This document shows positions 50,898 through 61,275 of a DNA stretch of 64,000 nucleotides, piece after piece. How positions within the stretch are numbered: position 1 is the first letter of the stretch; every line of letters starts with the position of its first letter. The notes beneath the pieces were generated by a model. That model searched no databases. It saw only the letters and a list, made by a program, of their open reading frames with translations, and was not told where the DNA came from. Made by a program: the position numbers and the translations under genes. The stretch comes from Pseudobutyrivibrio ruminis HUN009 (lineage in GTDB: Bacteria > Bacillota > Clostridia > Lachnospirales > Lachnospiraceae), in contig NZ_JNLH01000001.1 of assembly GCF_000703005.1 (NCBI RefSeq), forward strand, positions 2,287,001 to 2,351,000, written 5' to 3'.

Positions 50898-52772
50898 CTA
50901 TACCTCTTGTTTCAACTGTTGCTTTAAATAACGAGCTAAGGCTTGATTAGTGCAATATACATAGCATCCCTTCATTCCTCTAGTCATAAGTGTTCTATAA
51001 GTATTCTTAATAATCTCATCTGAAATCTTTTGAGCTTCAGCAGGATGTTTTGAATTCAACGTCTTTATGCCCTTCATTGAAGAATCAGTATCTGCTCTTT
51101 TTGTAAAGTCAGTAATAACATGACCATTTTCATATCGCATGTCATCACCTATTATTACTCCAACGTAATCGAATTCCAAACCTTGTGAAGTATGAATACA
51201 TCCAGCTTCATGTACTGATTCTTCATTAACGGCAAACGCATCACCATTATCAAGGTTCCAACTAATACCGTAATTACCTATTTGGATGTCATGATATGAT
51301 GAATCACTTCTTGTTGTCTTAGGCCAATTCCAACAATACCCAGCAAGAATTCTAGCCCGATTTCTAAGGTGATTTTTATCTACTACCCAATGTTCAAGTT
51401 CAAAAGGTGTATCGCAAATACGGATATCATAATCTATATCGTCCAAATCGAAATTTGCTGTATCTCTTATTTCTAAAACATTATCTAACCATGCTAGATA
51501 ACCATCTGAACCATTACATCTAAATTGAGATGTAAGCTCCATCTTTGTAACTTCAGAGCCTTCCAACTCAGCCCATTTTTCTATTTCAGCAACACTACCT
51601 ATATCCTTTGTAGTCACCCTTTGACTTTCATCTATAAAGAATACGCTACATGCTGCCGCATGAATGATTTCTTTAATTTGATTCTCGCCAAGATTTTGGA
51701 ACATGCCGGACTTTTCGTTTAAACGATGCGCTTCATCAGCAATAATAGTTCCCACAGAATTATTAGGAGCACTTGTAAAACTTCCTGACCCAGTGAACAA
51801 CAAATCAACACTCTTCTTTTTAAAAGAGCCCTTTAGTTTGTATGAATACACTTTTCGTACTTCGGCATTCTTAGTTACATACTGTGCAAACTGATTTCTT
51901 TTTGTAAGTTCCGCTAATAGATTAATTGCTACTACTGTCTTTCCTGTTCCAGGACCACCTTGTACAATAATTGTTCTTTTATTTCTATCTTTTTGAGATT
52001 TGAGAGAGTTTTCCAGAATCTCTTCATAAACAACTTTTTGATCATCCAACATTACAAATTCTTGATTACCTTTAAGCATGCTGGCAATTGAATCCTGGAG
52101 CTGTTTTGAAGGCTTAATCTTTCCATTATCGATTCTTAAAAGGGTCTGGTCATATTCCCCCTTTTTAATATTGCTCTTTATAAAATTCTTTAACTGCTCA
52201 CGCTGACCATAAGTAAATGCAGGAGCTTCATCCAAAATTTCTTGATATTGTTCCGCATCAATCGGATCATTAGCTTTGCGAGGATAATTATGTAAATATG
52301 CACATGGATGTAGTTTTATCTCCTTCTCCTGTACAAATTCATTGTAATCCTTTATTAACGCTGCATAAGACCACGCCTGATAACTTGGATGAGGAACTCT
52401 TCTATCGGCTTTACCGATAAAAGTTTCTACGATGCAATCCTGACTTTTGATTGCCGTAAGTTCTTCCCATTGTTTCAACTCGATTATTACAACATTCCCT
52501 TTATTATCTTTATCTAATCCTGAAATCATAAAGTCAATTCTTTTTGAAGTCTGTGGAATGTTATATTCAATAGCTACACCTACATCGTTTGGGATTTCTG
52601 AATCATTCATGGTAATATACATTTCTTTTAGGGAATTTCTCCATGAATTAAGCTCACTCAATCCTGTAGTTCTATTCATCTTTTTCTTTATTGTTTCATA
52701 CAACTTATTCTCTAGTAAGTCATTCTCTGTATCATGCATGAAATCCATTTTCGTTCCGTTGTATATTAGCAT
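50898..52772 (-). CDS. PD-(D/E)XK nuclease-helicase fusion (DUF2075/Schlafen-like)
   Basis: 624 residues. N-terminal nuclease-like region (about 60-160) with D80 in KRIDFMISG and E98-x-K100 in VVIIELKQWE. DUF2075 helicase domain: Walker A IVQGGPGTGKT (270-279), Walker B IIADEAHRLN, then FFIDESQR, SQFRCNGSDGYLAWLD, and the C-terminal GCIHTSQGLEFDYVGV. DNA/RNA helicases of this kind occur in anti-phage and restriction loci. GAGGAC precedes the ATG. Confidence 0.85.
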   Translation of the reverse strand: MLIYNGTKMDFMHDTENDLLENKLYETIKKKMNRTTGLSELNSWRNSLKEMYITMNDSEIPNDVGVAIEYNIPQTSKRIDFMISGLDKDNKGNVVIIELKQWEELTAIKSQDCIVETFIGKADRRVPHPSYQAWSYAALIKDYNEFVQEKEIKLHPCAYLHNYPRKANDPIDAEQYQEILDEAPAFTYGQREQLKNFIKSNIKKGEYDQTLLRIDNGKIKPSKQLQDSIASMLKGNQEFVMLDDQKVVYEEILENSLKSQKDRNKRTIIVQGGPGTGKTVVAINLLAELTKRNQFAQYVTKNAEVRKVYSYKLKGSFKKKSVDLLFTGSGSFTSAPNNSVGTIIADEAHRLNEKSGMFQNLGENQIKEIIHAAACSVFFIDESQRVTTKDIGSVAEIEKWAELEGSEVTKMELTSQFRCNGSDGYLAWLDNVLEIRDTANFDLDDIDYDIRICDTPFELEHWVVDKNHLRNRARILAGYCWNWPKTTRSDSSYHDIQIGNYGISWNLDNGDAFAVNEESVHEAGCIHTSQGLEFDYVGVIIGDDMRYENGHVITDFTKRADTDSSMKGIKTLNSKHPAEAQKISDEIIKNTYRTLMTRGMKGCYVYCTNQALARYLKQQLKQEV

Positions 52773-52940
52773 TTTGGTCCTCGTTTCAAGTTTATATAAT
52801 TATTAATTTTCTATCCCCTTATATACAGAATTACCCTCCTGTACACACTATCCTAAAAAATTGCCTGTCCTCAATGAGGCCAAGCATATATGATTACATA
52901 ATCTCCCTATATCAACATCAGCATAAATAATTTCTAAGTA

Positions 52941-54638
52941 TTATTTTTTGTATCTCCAACCATATCCACCTGCCTGGGTTCGTCCAGTGCCTCCTCTACA
53001 AACAGAGCCGATATTTCCCTGACTAATGTTCATTTTTCTAGACGCTTCTGATAGTGAAACAAATTCCTGTATTACTTTTTCAGAATCTAGATCTATCATT
53101 TCAACAGCACGCGACTTTGCCATTGCATTTTTCTTTATGCTACATTTAGGACAACCAGTAGGTTTTTTCCCAGTTCTATGACTTACAGTAGCTTGATATA
53201 TATTTCGACAATCCGGGCACGTCCACCATACCATGATATCGGAACCTGGTTTGACTTTATCTGGTGTCAGATTACCATTAAGTTCATAATTCCACTCATT
53301 TGCAATAAGAGGGTATTTTTCCTTCAAAGAGCCTTTTATTATTGTCATATATTTTCTTATAGTAGGCTCATCTCGTTTTATATTTATATCAAATAGTTTT
53401 CTTGTTGGAAGATAAAATTGTAATTTGTCTAATAAAAAGCGAATTACTTTTTCCAATTGCTCAGGTTCATACATAGGACCATCTTCGATAGAGAATCCTT
53501 CATCTGCCTGTATCCATTCTCCAGGGCTCATTTTTTCAACTAGACGTATAAGACGAATATTATTTTTTTTACATATCTCCCATTTCTTTTTCTCTCGTTC
53601 ACGTTTGTCTTTTTTATGCCAAGCTTCGCCATCATATTCTATCGCTATTCTAATTGACGGAATAAAAATATCTAGTTCCATACCATTATTGAATATATCT
53701 TTATAACGATTAATAGCATCAGGAAAATATTTTTTTACATAAAAAAATACTGCTTGCTCGGCAAAAGATGTTTGTCTACCACTATTACAAATAGGACAAT
53801 TTGTTTCATGCCCATAGGAAGTTCTATGATTTATTGCGGCAGGGTAGCTATGGCCAGCTGGACATTTCCAATATACTTTTTTCCTTGTACCGTATAAAAC
53901 CATTTGGGGAGTGAGATTTTCGTTCCTCTCATAGTCCCATTCTTTCGCCAAATTAGGATGGGTTGTGGCTAAATCGTTTTTTCCTGGTACAACTATTTTC
54001 CTTTGGCAGCAGGCACACTTTCGCCCATTAGCTTTATTTGATATTTTTGCAGGATAGCGATATCCACACTTTTTACAATGCCAAAATACAGTCGCATTGC
54101 TCTTGGGAGTATAGCATTCAGGCCCTTTTTCATTTAATTCATAATCCCATTCTTCAAGTAAAGCTGGGTCCGTGATACCTAGAACCATATTACTATATCT
54201 TGTTTGCCATCTTTTTTTATTTGCGCATTGAGGGCAACAACTCCCATGAATACATCTATCCCCTATTGCCCTTCGCCATTCGTGACCACAGGTTACACAT
54301 TTCCAATTAACCACTTTTCGTGATATATATGAATAGTTTTGTGGATCATCATCATTAAGCGAATAATCCCATTCCGCAGCCACGTCTGGAAATTTAGTTT
54401 TAAGATCATTGGTTCCCCTAACAAGTAGTTTCCCATTGCATACAGGACAATTGTGCCCTTTGGATGTTTGAGAATATACAGAACGTGGATATAGATGGTT
54501 ACTGTCGCATGTCCAATATACAATTTTATTTGAATATGGTGTTACATCTCCTGGAGTGAGATTTCCATTAGCCGTAGGATGCCATAGTTTTGCTATATCC
54601 GGAAATTCTTCTTGTAAGAACTTTTTTGTTGTCTGCAT
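52941..54638 (-). CDS. Multi-zinc-ribbon (DUF4379) protein with inserted endonuclease
   Basis: 565 residues. Four zinc-ribbon units, each with a W-containing start (AAEWDYSLN, LEEWDYELN, AKEWDYERN) and two CxxC knuckles, then an endonuclease-like domain (about 295-400; MELDIFIPSIRIAIEYDGEA, WHKK) of the DUF559/Vsr type, a fifth ribbon (ANEWNYELNGNLTPDKV) and a C-terminal NUMOD1-like helix-turn-helix (SLSEASRKMNISQGNIGSV). The ATG at 54636-54638 has GAGGAA upstream. Probably DNA-targeting: defence, repair or homing. Confidence 0.82.
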   Translation of the reverse strand: MQTTKKFLQEEFPDIAKLWHPTANGNLTPGDVTPYSNKIVYWTCDSNHLYPRSVYSQTSKGHNCPVCNGKLLVRGTNDLKTKFPDVAAEWDYSLNDDDPQNYSYISRKVVNWKCVTCGHEWRRAIGDRCIHGSCCPQCANKKRWQTRYSNMVLGITDPALLEEWDYELNEKGPECYTPKSNATVFWHCKKCGYRYPAKISNKANGRKCACCQRKIVVPGKNDLATTHPNLAKEWDYERNENLTPQMVLYGTRKKVYWKCPAGHSYPAAINHRTSYGHETNCPICNSGRQTSFAEQAVFFYVKKYFPDAINRYKDIFNNGMELDIFIPSIRIAIEYDGEAWHKKDKREREKKKWEICKKNNIRLIRLVEKMSPGEWIQADEGFSIEDGPMYEPEQLEKVIRFLLDKLQFYLPTRKLFDINIKRDEPTIRKYMTIIKGSLKEKYPLIANEWNYELNGNLTPDKVKPGSDIMVWWTCPDCRNIYQATVSHRTGKKPTGCPKCSIKKNAMAKSRAVEMIDLDSEKVIQEFVSLSEASRKMNISQGNIGSVCRGGTGRTQAGGYGWRYKK

Positions 54639-54658
54639 TCGATATTCCTCATACATCA

Positions 54659-54688
54659 AAGAGGATACTCTCTTAAAAGTATCCTCTT
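54659..54688 (-). terminator. Hairpin after the 54.7-64 kb cluster
   Basis: AAGAGGATAC/GTATCCTCTT, 10 bp, loop of ten, followed only by TTT; it lies between the cluster's last gene and the zinc-ribbon gene. Confidence 0.6.
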
Positions 54689-54719
54689 ATACACTGTTTA
54701 TTATTACATTATTAGATAA

Positions 54720-55511
54720 CTACCAAGGTTTACATATACCACAAGGGTCGCTATAGCCTGCATTCAAAACTTCTTCTTTTGTGTTGTATATTATCTGATG
54801 ATCATTATCTGGTAATCGACTACACGAAGAAGTATGTACCTTACCATTTGTACTATTGACTATATAATAACTACCAGATACTGGGGCTGTTCCAGTTGAA
54901 AAATTATTTGCATTGCCAGTATTTGCTGAAGCTGTTGATTGATTATTGGTTGATTCTTGATTGTTTGAAACGTCATTTGCTGGTGTTTGAATAGAAGCAG
55001 ATTCTTCTGTTTGTGTACTTGCTACAGCTTCTTGATTATTTGAATTCGCAGTATTTGAAGTTGCATCTGTTTCTGCCTTAGATTCTGTTTTAGACTCTTC
55101 TTTTTCTTCGGATTCTTGAATAGTTGAAGCATCCGAAGCCACGTCTTCAACTGATTCTGTACTTGTTTCTGAATTAGCTTCATCTGAATCTTTTTCCTCA
55201 ACAGTTGCAACTTCTTTAGTTGTTTCTTTTTCTACTGATTTCTCTGTGGTTTCCCCAACTGGCTCACTTGAATCTGTAGGAATCCCAATTAAAGCAGAAA
55301 AAGATAATACAACTGCAGCAACAATTGTTATTACCTTATTATTGAATTTCTCAGGTAAAAGATTTAACAGTAAACCTCTAAATGGTGAACAGATAAAAGC
55401 AATTAGCAAGAAAATAATTCCACTTACTATCCCTCCTAATGCAAATGCTGCCAATGCCAACATAGCAAAACAAGCTACTCCTATCCATTCTATTATTTTC
55501 TTTACATTCAT
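54720..55511 (-). CDS. Membrane protein with C-terminal Ada-like metal-binding domain
   Basis: 263 residues. Two or three N-terminal membrane segments (about 8-40 and 62-80), then a 130-residue Ser/Thr/Glu/Asn-rich linker and a C-terminal YIVNSTNGKVHTSSCSRL...CGICKPW module like the Ada zinc-binding/nuclease-associated repeat. The cysteines at SSC and CGIC may bind zinc. Last gene of the cluster. Confidence 0.72.
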   Translation of the reverse strand: MNVKKIIEWIGVACFAMLALAAFALGGIVSGIIFLLIAFICSPFRGLLLNLLPEKFNNKVITIVAAVVLSFSALIGIPTDSSEPVGETTEKSVEKETTKEVATVEEKDSDEANSETSTESVEDVASDASTIQESEEKEESKTESKAETDATSNTANSNNQEAVASTQTEESASIQTPANDVSNNQESTNNQSTASANTGNANNFSTGTAPVSGSYYIVNSTNGKVHTSSCSRLPDNDHQIIYNTKEEVLNAGYSDPCGICKPW

Positions 55512-55561
55512 GATATAATTCCTCCCATATACATTTCTTATTGATATTTAAGACAACTACA

Positions 55562-56422
55562 CTAATCCAACCAATCTAAATCTTCACCTATAATGTTCCA
55601 CTCTACATATCCATTAGTTCCATCTGATGTCTTAGTATAGCCATAAATATTTAATTTTCCAATTTTGTATCCTTGATAATTATTTGTATACTTCCCATCT
55701 AATAATATCTGATAAATATTTTCTAATTCGTCATCGGATAATTCATCTTCTATTGCTAAGCAGATTCCTTCTAATTCAGCCCTGGCATCAACTAAATTTG
55801 TATTTCCACTCAAATCCACAGATATCTGCCCTGTTCCCGAAGAACTAAATATATTGGCATACATAGTACCAAAATATGCCTGTGCATGATATTTCGCTGA
55901 AGAAATACTAGCCTCACTAATTCCAACATTATCTGAAGTAATGGCATAATCGGTTATTACTTTTTCATTATACCTTACTAGAAAACTATTAATATTTTTG
56001 CATGGTTCATATAAAACAATTTCCTCTTCATCTGAGTTATTATCAGGTGTAGCTTCTTCTGTTGAATCCACTGAATTATTAATTGTATTTGATGAATCAG
56101 TTGTTGATTTGACATCTTCTTTTGTTGGTATACTCGCAGTTTCAACGTCTTCCTCAGTAACAATTTGTTCAGAGTCTTCATTTTCAATTACTGGTGCTAC
56201 GGCAAACCCAAAGATAATAAAAACAAATGCTACTAGAAAATAAATTAAAGGATTCAGATGCTTAATATTTTCTTGAATTAATTTGTGTAAAATAGGATTT
56301 ATAACGATGGCAGCAATGAAAAAAGGTATGCCCGCAGATACTTGAACAGTAAAATACGCTAGGGCAATAACTATATCCAATATCGAAAAAATCCAGAAAA
56401 TAAAATTTAATACTTTTCTCAT
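55562..56422 (-). CDS. Membrane protein, function unknown
   Basis: 286 residues: three N-terminal membrane segments (about 4-22, 28-48, 60-80), a Thr/Glu/Asp-rich linker and a C-terminal soluble domain of about 140 residues (YLVRYNEKVITDYAITSDNV-like text around residue 150). The layout parallels the 54720 gene. Not recognised. Confidence 0.65.
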   Translation of the reverse strand: MRKVLNFIFWIFSILDIVIALAYFTVQVSAGIPFFIAAIVINPILHKLIQENIKHLNPLIYFLVAFVFIIFGFAVAPVIENEDSEQIVTEEDVETASIPTKEDVKSTTDSSNTINNSVDSTEEATPDNNSDEEEIVLYEPCKNINSFLVRYNEKVITDYAITSDNVGISEASISSAKYHAQAYFGTMYANIFSSSGTGQISVDLSGNTNLVDARAELEGICLAIEDELSDDELENIYQILLDGKYTNNYQGYKIGKLNIYGYTKTSDGTNGYVEWNIIGEDLDWLD

Positions 56423-56474
56423 AAACCATTTATCCTCTAAAATGTCAAAGTTTACATCTAAAACAATAGCACAA

Positions 56475-57137
56475 TTACTCTCGTATCAATGTATATGTAT
56501 TATCACCACCCTGATTCATACCATTAAAATAAGTAGTTTGATTTACCTCGTAATAAACACCATAAGTGATGCCTCCACCTCCATCTCTAGTGCCGATTAC
56601 AGTTATTTCTCCTGTAGTAGGTACAGAAAATGTTACTGGTGTATTCTTAATCATAAAAGGGTCTCCTAAAGGGGTTCCATCTACTGTTATTTGGACATAA
56701 TCCCCATCTTCTGCTGCGTAATCCCATACATATATTGTTGTTTCATCTTCGTTGGATGAATGTGTAATAGTAAGATCCCCTCCAATATAGGTTTCATCTT
56801 TTGCTAAAATTCTAGTACCTGCTGTAAGTGTTGTTGACATATGTGTTTCTAATGCAGCTTTGGCATCAGCGCTTGTATTGACTGAGGAACTCGAACCTAT
56901 AGTGGCATATGCTATCATAGTTATTATTCCAACTGCTAAAAAAATACCCGCACCACGCTTGATTCTTTTTGTAAACTTTGATTCATTTGTCTCATATTTA
57001 TTTGAAGAATCCGTTGGTAAATCATTAATATACTCATGTTCATCTTCCAATGGGATATAGTTATTGGAGTGTACATCACTTATTTTTTTTTCATCTACGA
57101 GATCTGAATTTGAATTATTTTGGCGTATTTCGTCCAT
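56475..57137 (-). CDS. Single-pass membrane protein, function unknown
   Basis: 220 residues: acidic N-terminal arm, one membrane segment (GAGIFLAVGIITMIAYATIG, about 62-81), and an external beta-rich domain with GGDLTITHSS and GEITVIGTRDGGGG. AGGAGG precedes the ATG; 11 bases from the neighbouring gene. Confidence 0.7.
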   Translation of the reverse strand: MDEIRQNNSNSDLVDEKKISDVHSNNYIPLEDEHEYINDLPTDSSNKYETNESKFTKRIKRGAGIFLAVGIITMIAYATIGSSSSVNTSADAKAALETHMSTTLTAGTRILAKDETYIGGDLTITHSSNEDETTIYVWDYAAEDGDYVQITVDGTPLGDPFMIKNTPVTFSVPTTGEITVIGTRDGGGGITYGVYYEVNQTTYFNGMNQGGDNTYTLIRE

Positions 57138-57148
57138 CAGAATTCCTC

Positions 57149-57601
57149 CTATGCTGCTCTATCATATTTGTGCAAAATCATTGGATATTTATTAAAGTAT
57201 ACACTCATGGCTATTCGACAGCCGATAACCTGAACCAACATTAATATCACCGTAATAATATGCCGTGGAGTACTAATCACCGAAAAGCCTTTAGCAAGAA
57301 TACTTTCGGCAATTGAAATAATAAACAGATTCATTGTCAACATTACGCAATATGGATAAAGCCAAGGCAATTTATAGTAGCATCTTCTAAAAACTGGAAC
57401 AAATCCTGTAATCGCGAATACTAATCCAAAAATAAAGCAAAAAACAAATCCTATTGGCGATACAGAAAAGCCTGTTTTCAGCATTTGCACTATATCAAAA
57501 AAGAAAACCATAACCGTAAATATTGTACCAAAAAATAATGTACCTAAAAGGACGGCGATAAACCAAATTGCAGCTATTATATTAAAAATAATCTCTTTCA
57601 T
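57149..57601 (-). CDS. Integral membrane protein, function unknown
   Basis: 150 residues with four hydrophobic segments (about 3-32, 46-66, 78-100, 110-132). The ATG at 57599-57601 has GGAGG nine bases upstream, located in the end of the AAA+ gene, four bases apart. Confidence 0.72.
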   Translation of the reverse strand: MKEIIFNIIAAIWFIAVLLGTLFFGTIFTVMVFFFDIVQMLKTGFSVSPIGFVFCFIFGLVFAITGFVPVFRRCYYKLPWLYPYCVMLTMNLFIISIAESILAKGFSVISTPRHIITVILMLVQVIGCRIAMSVYFNKYPMILHKYDRAA

Positions 57602-57605
57602 ATAT

Positions 57606-60600
57606 CTATGCCTCCTGTAGGTCATCTTTTGTAATAGTAACAAGCTCTTCTTTTGTTAAATTAGTATCTGTACTAAGTCTCAATGCTTGATTATTAAGTG
57701 ATCTTTCAAATACATTTCTGACATATCTACCATTTCCAAATTGTTTATTTTGTCGCGCAACATCTAGTTTTTCTCTCAGAACGGCTTTTGCTTCATTATT
57801 CAATGTATATCCTTGTTCCGAATACATATTATCTGCAATTTGAAGAAGCTCATCTGTATTATAGTCAGGGAATTCTATTATGTTCGCAAAGCGTGATTGC
57901 AAACCTGCATTTTTGCTTAGAAAATAATTCATATCCTCAGTATATCCAGCTAGAATAACGACAAGCCTATCTCTGTTATCATCCATCATTTTTACAAGCG
58001 TATCTATTGCTTCTTGTCCAAAATCATTTTCACCACCTTGAGCAAGTGAATATGCTTCATCAATAAATAAGACCCCACCTAATGCAGTTTCAATCACCTG
58101 TCGCGTTTTTATTGCTGTTTGTCCTACATATCCAGCTACTAGCCCTGAACGATCTGTTTCTATCAATTTATTTGATTGAATGACATTCATATGATACAGA
58201 ACATCTGCAACAGTTCGAGCCATCATGGTTTTACCAGTTCCAGGGTTACCAGCAAAAATCATATGCATTGTTTGAGTTGAATCTGTTTTTAGTCCAGCAC
58301 GTTTCCTTTCGGTCTGCATTAGTAAGCGTGCATTTAGACTACGAATATACTTTTTAACAGATTCAAGACCAATGACTTTAGATAGTTCTTTTTCCAAATC
58401 ATATTCGTTGGATACATTATTTAAAGACTTAATATCTTCTGGAATAATTTGCGTTAAGTCTACACCTGTAACATCTTCTTCAGCTATTCGAGAACTTTGC
58501 CTACGGATGATATCTTCAATATAATTACGCACCATTCTGCCATTTCCAGAAGACTGAGTAGAATGTTTTTTTAAGTTGATTATCTCTTCCTCAAATACTT
58601 TTTCAGCTTCTTGTGTAATAGAAAAACCACGAGTATTAATCATTTGCTTTCCTATTTTGAATAACTCTCCTTCAGTATAATCAGGGAAGTCTATTCTTAG
58701 TGGAAATCTGGATTCAAGACCAGAGTTTCCTTTGAGAAAATCATGCATTTCTTTTGTATAACCAGCTAGGATTACTATTATCTCGCCTTTATAGTCTTCT
58801 ATAAGTTTAACAAGCGTATCTATGCACTCCTGCCCAAAACTACCCCCGTCATTTGTAATTGAGTATGCTTCATCAATAAATAAAACTCCACCTAATGCGC
58901 TTTTAAATACATCTTCAGTTTTCTTTGCAGTTTGTCCAACATATTCAGCAATTAGACCAGTTTTATCCGTCTCAATTAACTGGCCCGACTTTAATATTCC
59001 CATTGATTTGAACATATCTGCAACAACACGTGCAATCGTAGTTTTACCTGTTCCTGGGTTGCCGGAAAATATCATATTTAAAGCTTGTGATGTATCTACA
59101 TCAATATCTGCTTTCAATCGTTTTTCTCTAGCTAAACACATTTTGTACTGAGTACGAACAAAATCTTTTACGTTATCAAGACCTATAATTTTTGAAAGCT
59201 CTTTTTCTAAATCAAATTCTACTGTTTTATCTAATCCAAAATCTGATGGTATTAATAATTCAATATCATCCTCTGGATTTTTTATAATTCTTTGAGATTG
59301 ATTTAAAATCGCTTCTTCAATGATATTTCTTACTAATCTACCATTGCCACTGTCATTTTTCCCTTTTATTTGATGTTTTTCGAAAATGCGTTGCAAACCT
59401 TCAGTACATGTAGTAGATATCTTGTATCCTTTTGCATTTGCTGTTACATTTGCAATCTGTAGCATTTCATCAATAGTATAATCCTCAAATTGCACTATAT
59501 TAGGGAATCGTGACTTTAAACCACTATTTGATTTCAAGAACTCCTGCATTTCATCATTATAACCAGCTAATATTACGACAAGATCATCTCTATTATCTTC
59601 CATTCCTTTTACAAGTGCATCTATAGCTTCTAACCCAAAAATATCCTCTTTTCCTCTACATAAAGAATATGCTTCATCAATAAATAGAACTCCGCCAATA
59701 GCGCTCTTTATCACATCTGTAGTTTTAACAGCTGTGTGACCAGCATATTGACCAACCAAATCTGCTCGAGTAACCTCACATAAGTGACCAGATGAAAGTA
59801 CTCCTATCGCTTTTAAATATTTAGCAACAATTCTTGCTATTGTAGTTTTACCTGTTCCTGGATTACCGACAAAGATCATATGCATAGAGACGTCAGATTT
59901 CTTCAAACCTTTCCCTTCTCGCATCTGTTGAACTTTATAGTTGTTTTCAAGATTCAAAACATACTCTTTAACCCCTGATAGTCCTATAACTTGATTTAAC
60001 TCTTTACGAGCATCTTCTAGTTCCATTGAATTAAAATTCTTTTTATAATCAGATACCCTTATAATTTCTCCGCCCATCAACAGCACACAATACCCATTAT
60101 CGTATGTTAATCTTGCTTTTTCATCATCCCACAATTTTTCTTGAAGCTTCATTTCTGCAAGAGTTTCGTATAGGTTATCGTCTATATAATCAGCTAAGGC
60201 CTTAACTCCTTGATTTACCCGATAATGCTTTGCCAATTCATTAACAAGAGAATCATCAAATTCTACTTTAATGTGTAAATTATTGCGGCATTTACCAGCC
60301 ATATTTATACATAAAGTGTATGCTAAATCTTTTACTTGTTCTTCGTTAATTGAATCAAGAACAATTACATCTCCTAGTTCTTTGACAATCTTATTTCCTA
60401 GAATAGAAACTATTTTTTCTTGGGCGACAGTCGTGGTCAATACGAAGAATTTTCCATTAGATACAATATCCGATATCAGTTCTGTATTTAGTACTCCTGT
60501 TGCTTCAATTAAGCTACCATTGTTTACCATATAACGTTTTGATAACTTGTATGAACCTTCAACAATGAGCTGATAAATAATATCAAGCTGGGGCAGGGTT

Positions 60601-61247
60601 GCTTTATCAATATTTTCAAAAGCGACCGTCTCAGTGTTACTGTTTAACACTTTATATAAATCGCTAAGGAATAATCCATTTGAAGTGTCAGCTGTATAAT
60701 CAATTAGATTCATAACTGCAACTTCAGAATATCTAAATATTTTCTTTTTCTTTAGTAAGTCACTGATGCACTTAATTGAATATATTTTTCCTCTACTTTC
60801 CTCACCTATAATTAAAATTGTATTCTTAGGCTTCTTGTTATCAAATCCTTTAACATATGGACGTTTAAAAGCCTTACAAATAGAAATGCAATCATTTTTT
60901 GAGCCAACCCAATACTCCTTTAGTGCATCATCTAAGCCCTCAAACGCATCATTCGCTTTTGATACAAGTTTTGAATCTTCCTTTATCGGAGCATATGCCT
61001 TAGTTGATGTTTTTGATATGCCAGAAGTACATGAAGACGAATTCACTTTAGGGAGTGGCGTTTGCACAGGAGAATATGAAGGTGTTGTTATTTGCTGAAC
61101 ATTGTTTTGCCTGATAATCTGTTCTGAGATTTCCTTTTCACGCACGTTATTTTCTGATTTTGCAATAAATCCATGTTCATCTATGGCCACTTTAATTTGA
61201 TATTCCGGAAATAAAAATTTTAATATTTCCTTTGCATTTTTTGCCAT
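57606..61247 (-). CDS. Triple CbbX-type AAA+ ATPase with degenerate fourth P-loop domain
   Basis: 1213 residues. N-terminal low-complexity arm (1-140), a ClpA/B-like domain with a weak P-loop (IIGEESRGKIYS near 147-157), then three CbbX/EccA-like AAA+ modules with P-loops GNPGTGKT at 461, 729 and 1000. Each module repeats VGQTA-type pore loop text, GGVLFIDEAYS (Walker B) and GNGR.VRN sensor 2. CbbX-type modules remodel protein complexes or drive secretion assemblies (EccA). Start at MAKNAKEIL with AGGAGG upstream. Confidence 0.88.
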   Translation of the reverse strand: MAKNAKEILKFLFPEYQIKVAIDEHGFIAKSENNVREKEISEQIIRQNNVQQITTPSYSPVQTPLPKVNSSSCTSGISKTSTKAYAPIKEDSKLVSKANDAFEGLDDALKEYWVGSKNDCISICKAFKRPYVKGFDNKKPKNTILIIGEESRGKIYSIKCISDLLKKKKIFRYSEVAVMNLIDYTADTSNGLFLSDLYKVLNSNTETVAFENIDKATLPQLDIIYQLIVEGSYKLSKRYMVNNGSLIEATGVLNTELISDIVSNGKFFVLTTTVAQEKIVSILGNKIVKELGDVIVLDSINEEQVKDLAYTLCINMAGKCRNNLHIKVEFDDSLVNELAKHYRVNQGVKALADYIDDNLYETLAEMKLQEKLWDDEKARLTYDNGYCVLLMGGEIIRVSDYKKNFNSMELEDARKELNQVIGLSGVKEYVLNLENNYKVQQMREGKGLKKSDVSMHMIFVGNPGTGKTTIARIVAKYLKAIGVLSSGHLCEVTRADLVGQYAGHTAVKTTDVIKSAIGGVLFIDEAYSLCRGKEDIFGLEAIDALVKGMEDNRDDLVVILAGYNDEMQEFLKSNSGLKSRFPNIVQFEDYTIDEMLQIANVTANAKGYKISTTCTEGLQRIFEKHQIKGKNDSGNGRLVRNIIEEAILNQSQRIIKNPEDDIELLIPSDFGLDKTVEFDLEKELSKIIGLDNVKDFVRTQYKMCLAREKRLKADIDVDTSQALNMIFSGNPGTGKTTIARVVADMFKSMGILKSGQLIETDKTGLIAEYVGQTAKKTEDVFKSALGGVLFIDEAYSITNDGGSFGQECIDTLVKLIEDYKGEIIVILAGYTKEMHDFLKGNSGLESRFPLRIDFPDYTEGELFKIGKQMINTRGFSITQEAEKVFEEEIINLKKHSTQSSGNGRMVRNYIEDIIRRQSSRIAEEDVTGVDLTQIIPEDIKSLNNVSNEYDLEKELSKVIGLESVKKYIRSLNARLLMQTERKRAGLKTDSTQTMHMIFAGNPGTGKTMMARTVADVLYHMNVIQSNKLIETDRSGLVAGYVGQTAIKTRQVIETALGGVLFIDEAYSLAQGGENDFGQEAIDTLVKMMDDNRDRLVVILAGYTEDMNYFLSKNAGLQSRFANIIEFPDYNTDELLQIADNMYSEQGYTLNNEAKAVLREKLDVARQNKQFGNGRYVRNVFERSLNNQALRLSTDTNLTKEELVTITKDDLQEA

Positions 61248-61275
61248 GTAATATATCCTCCTAATCAAGCCGTTT

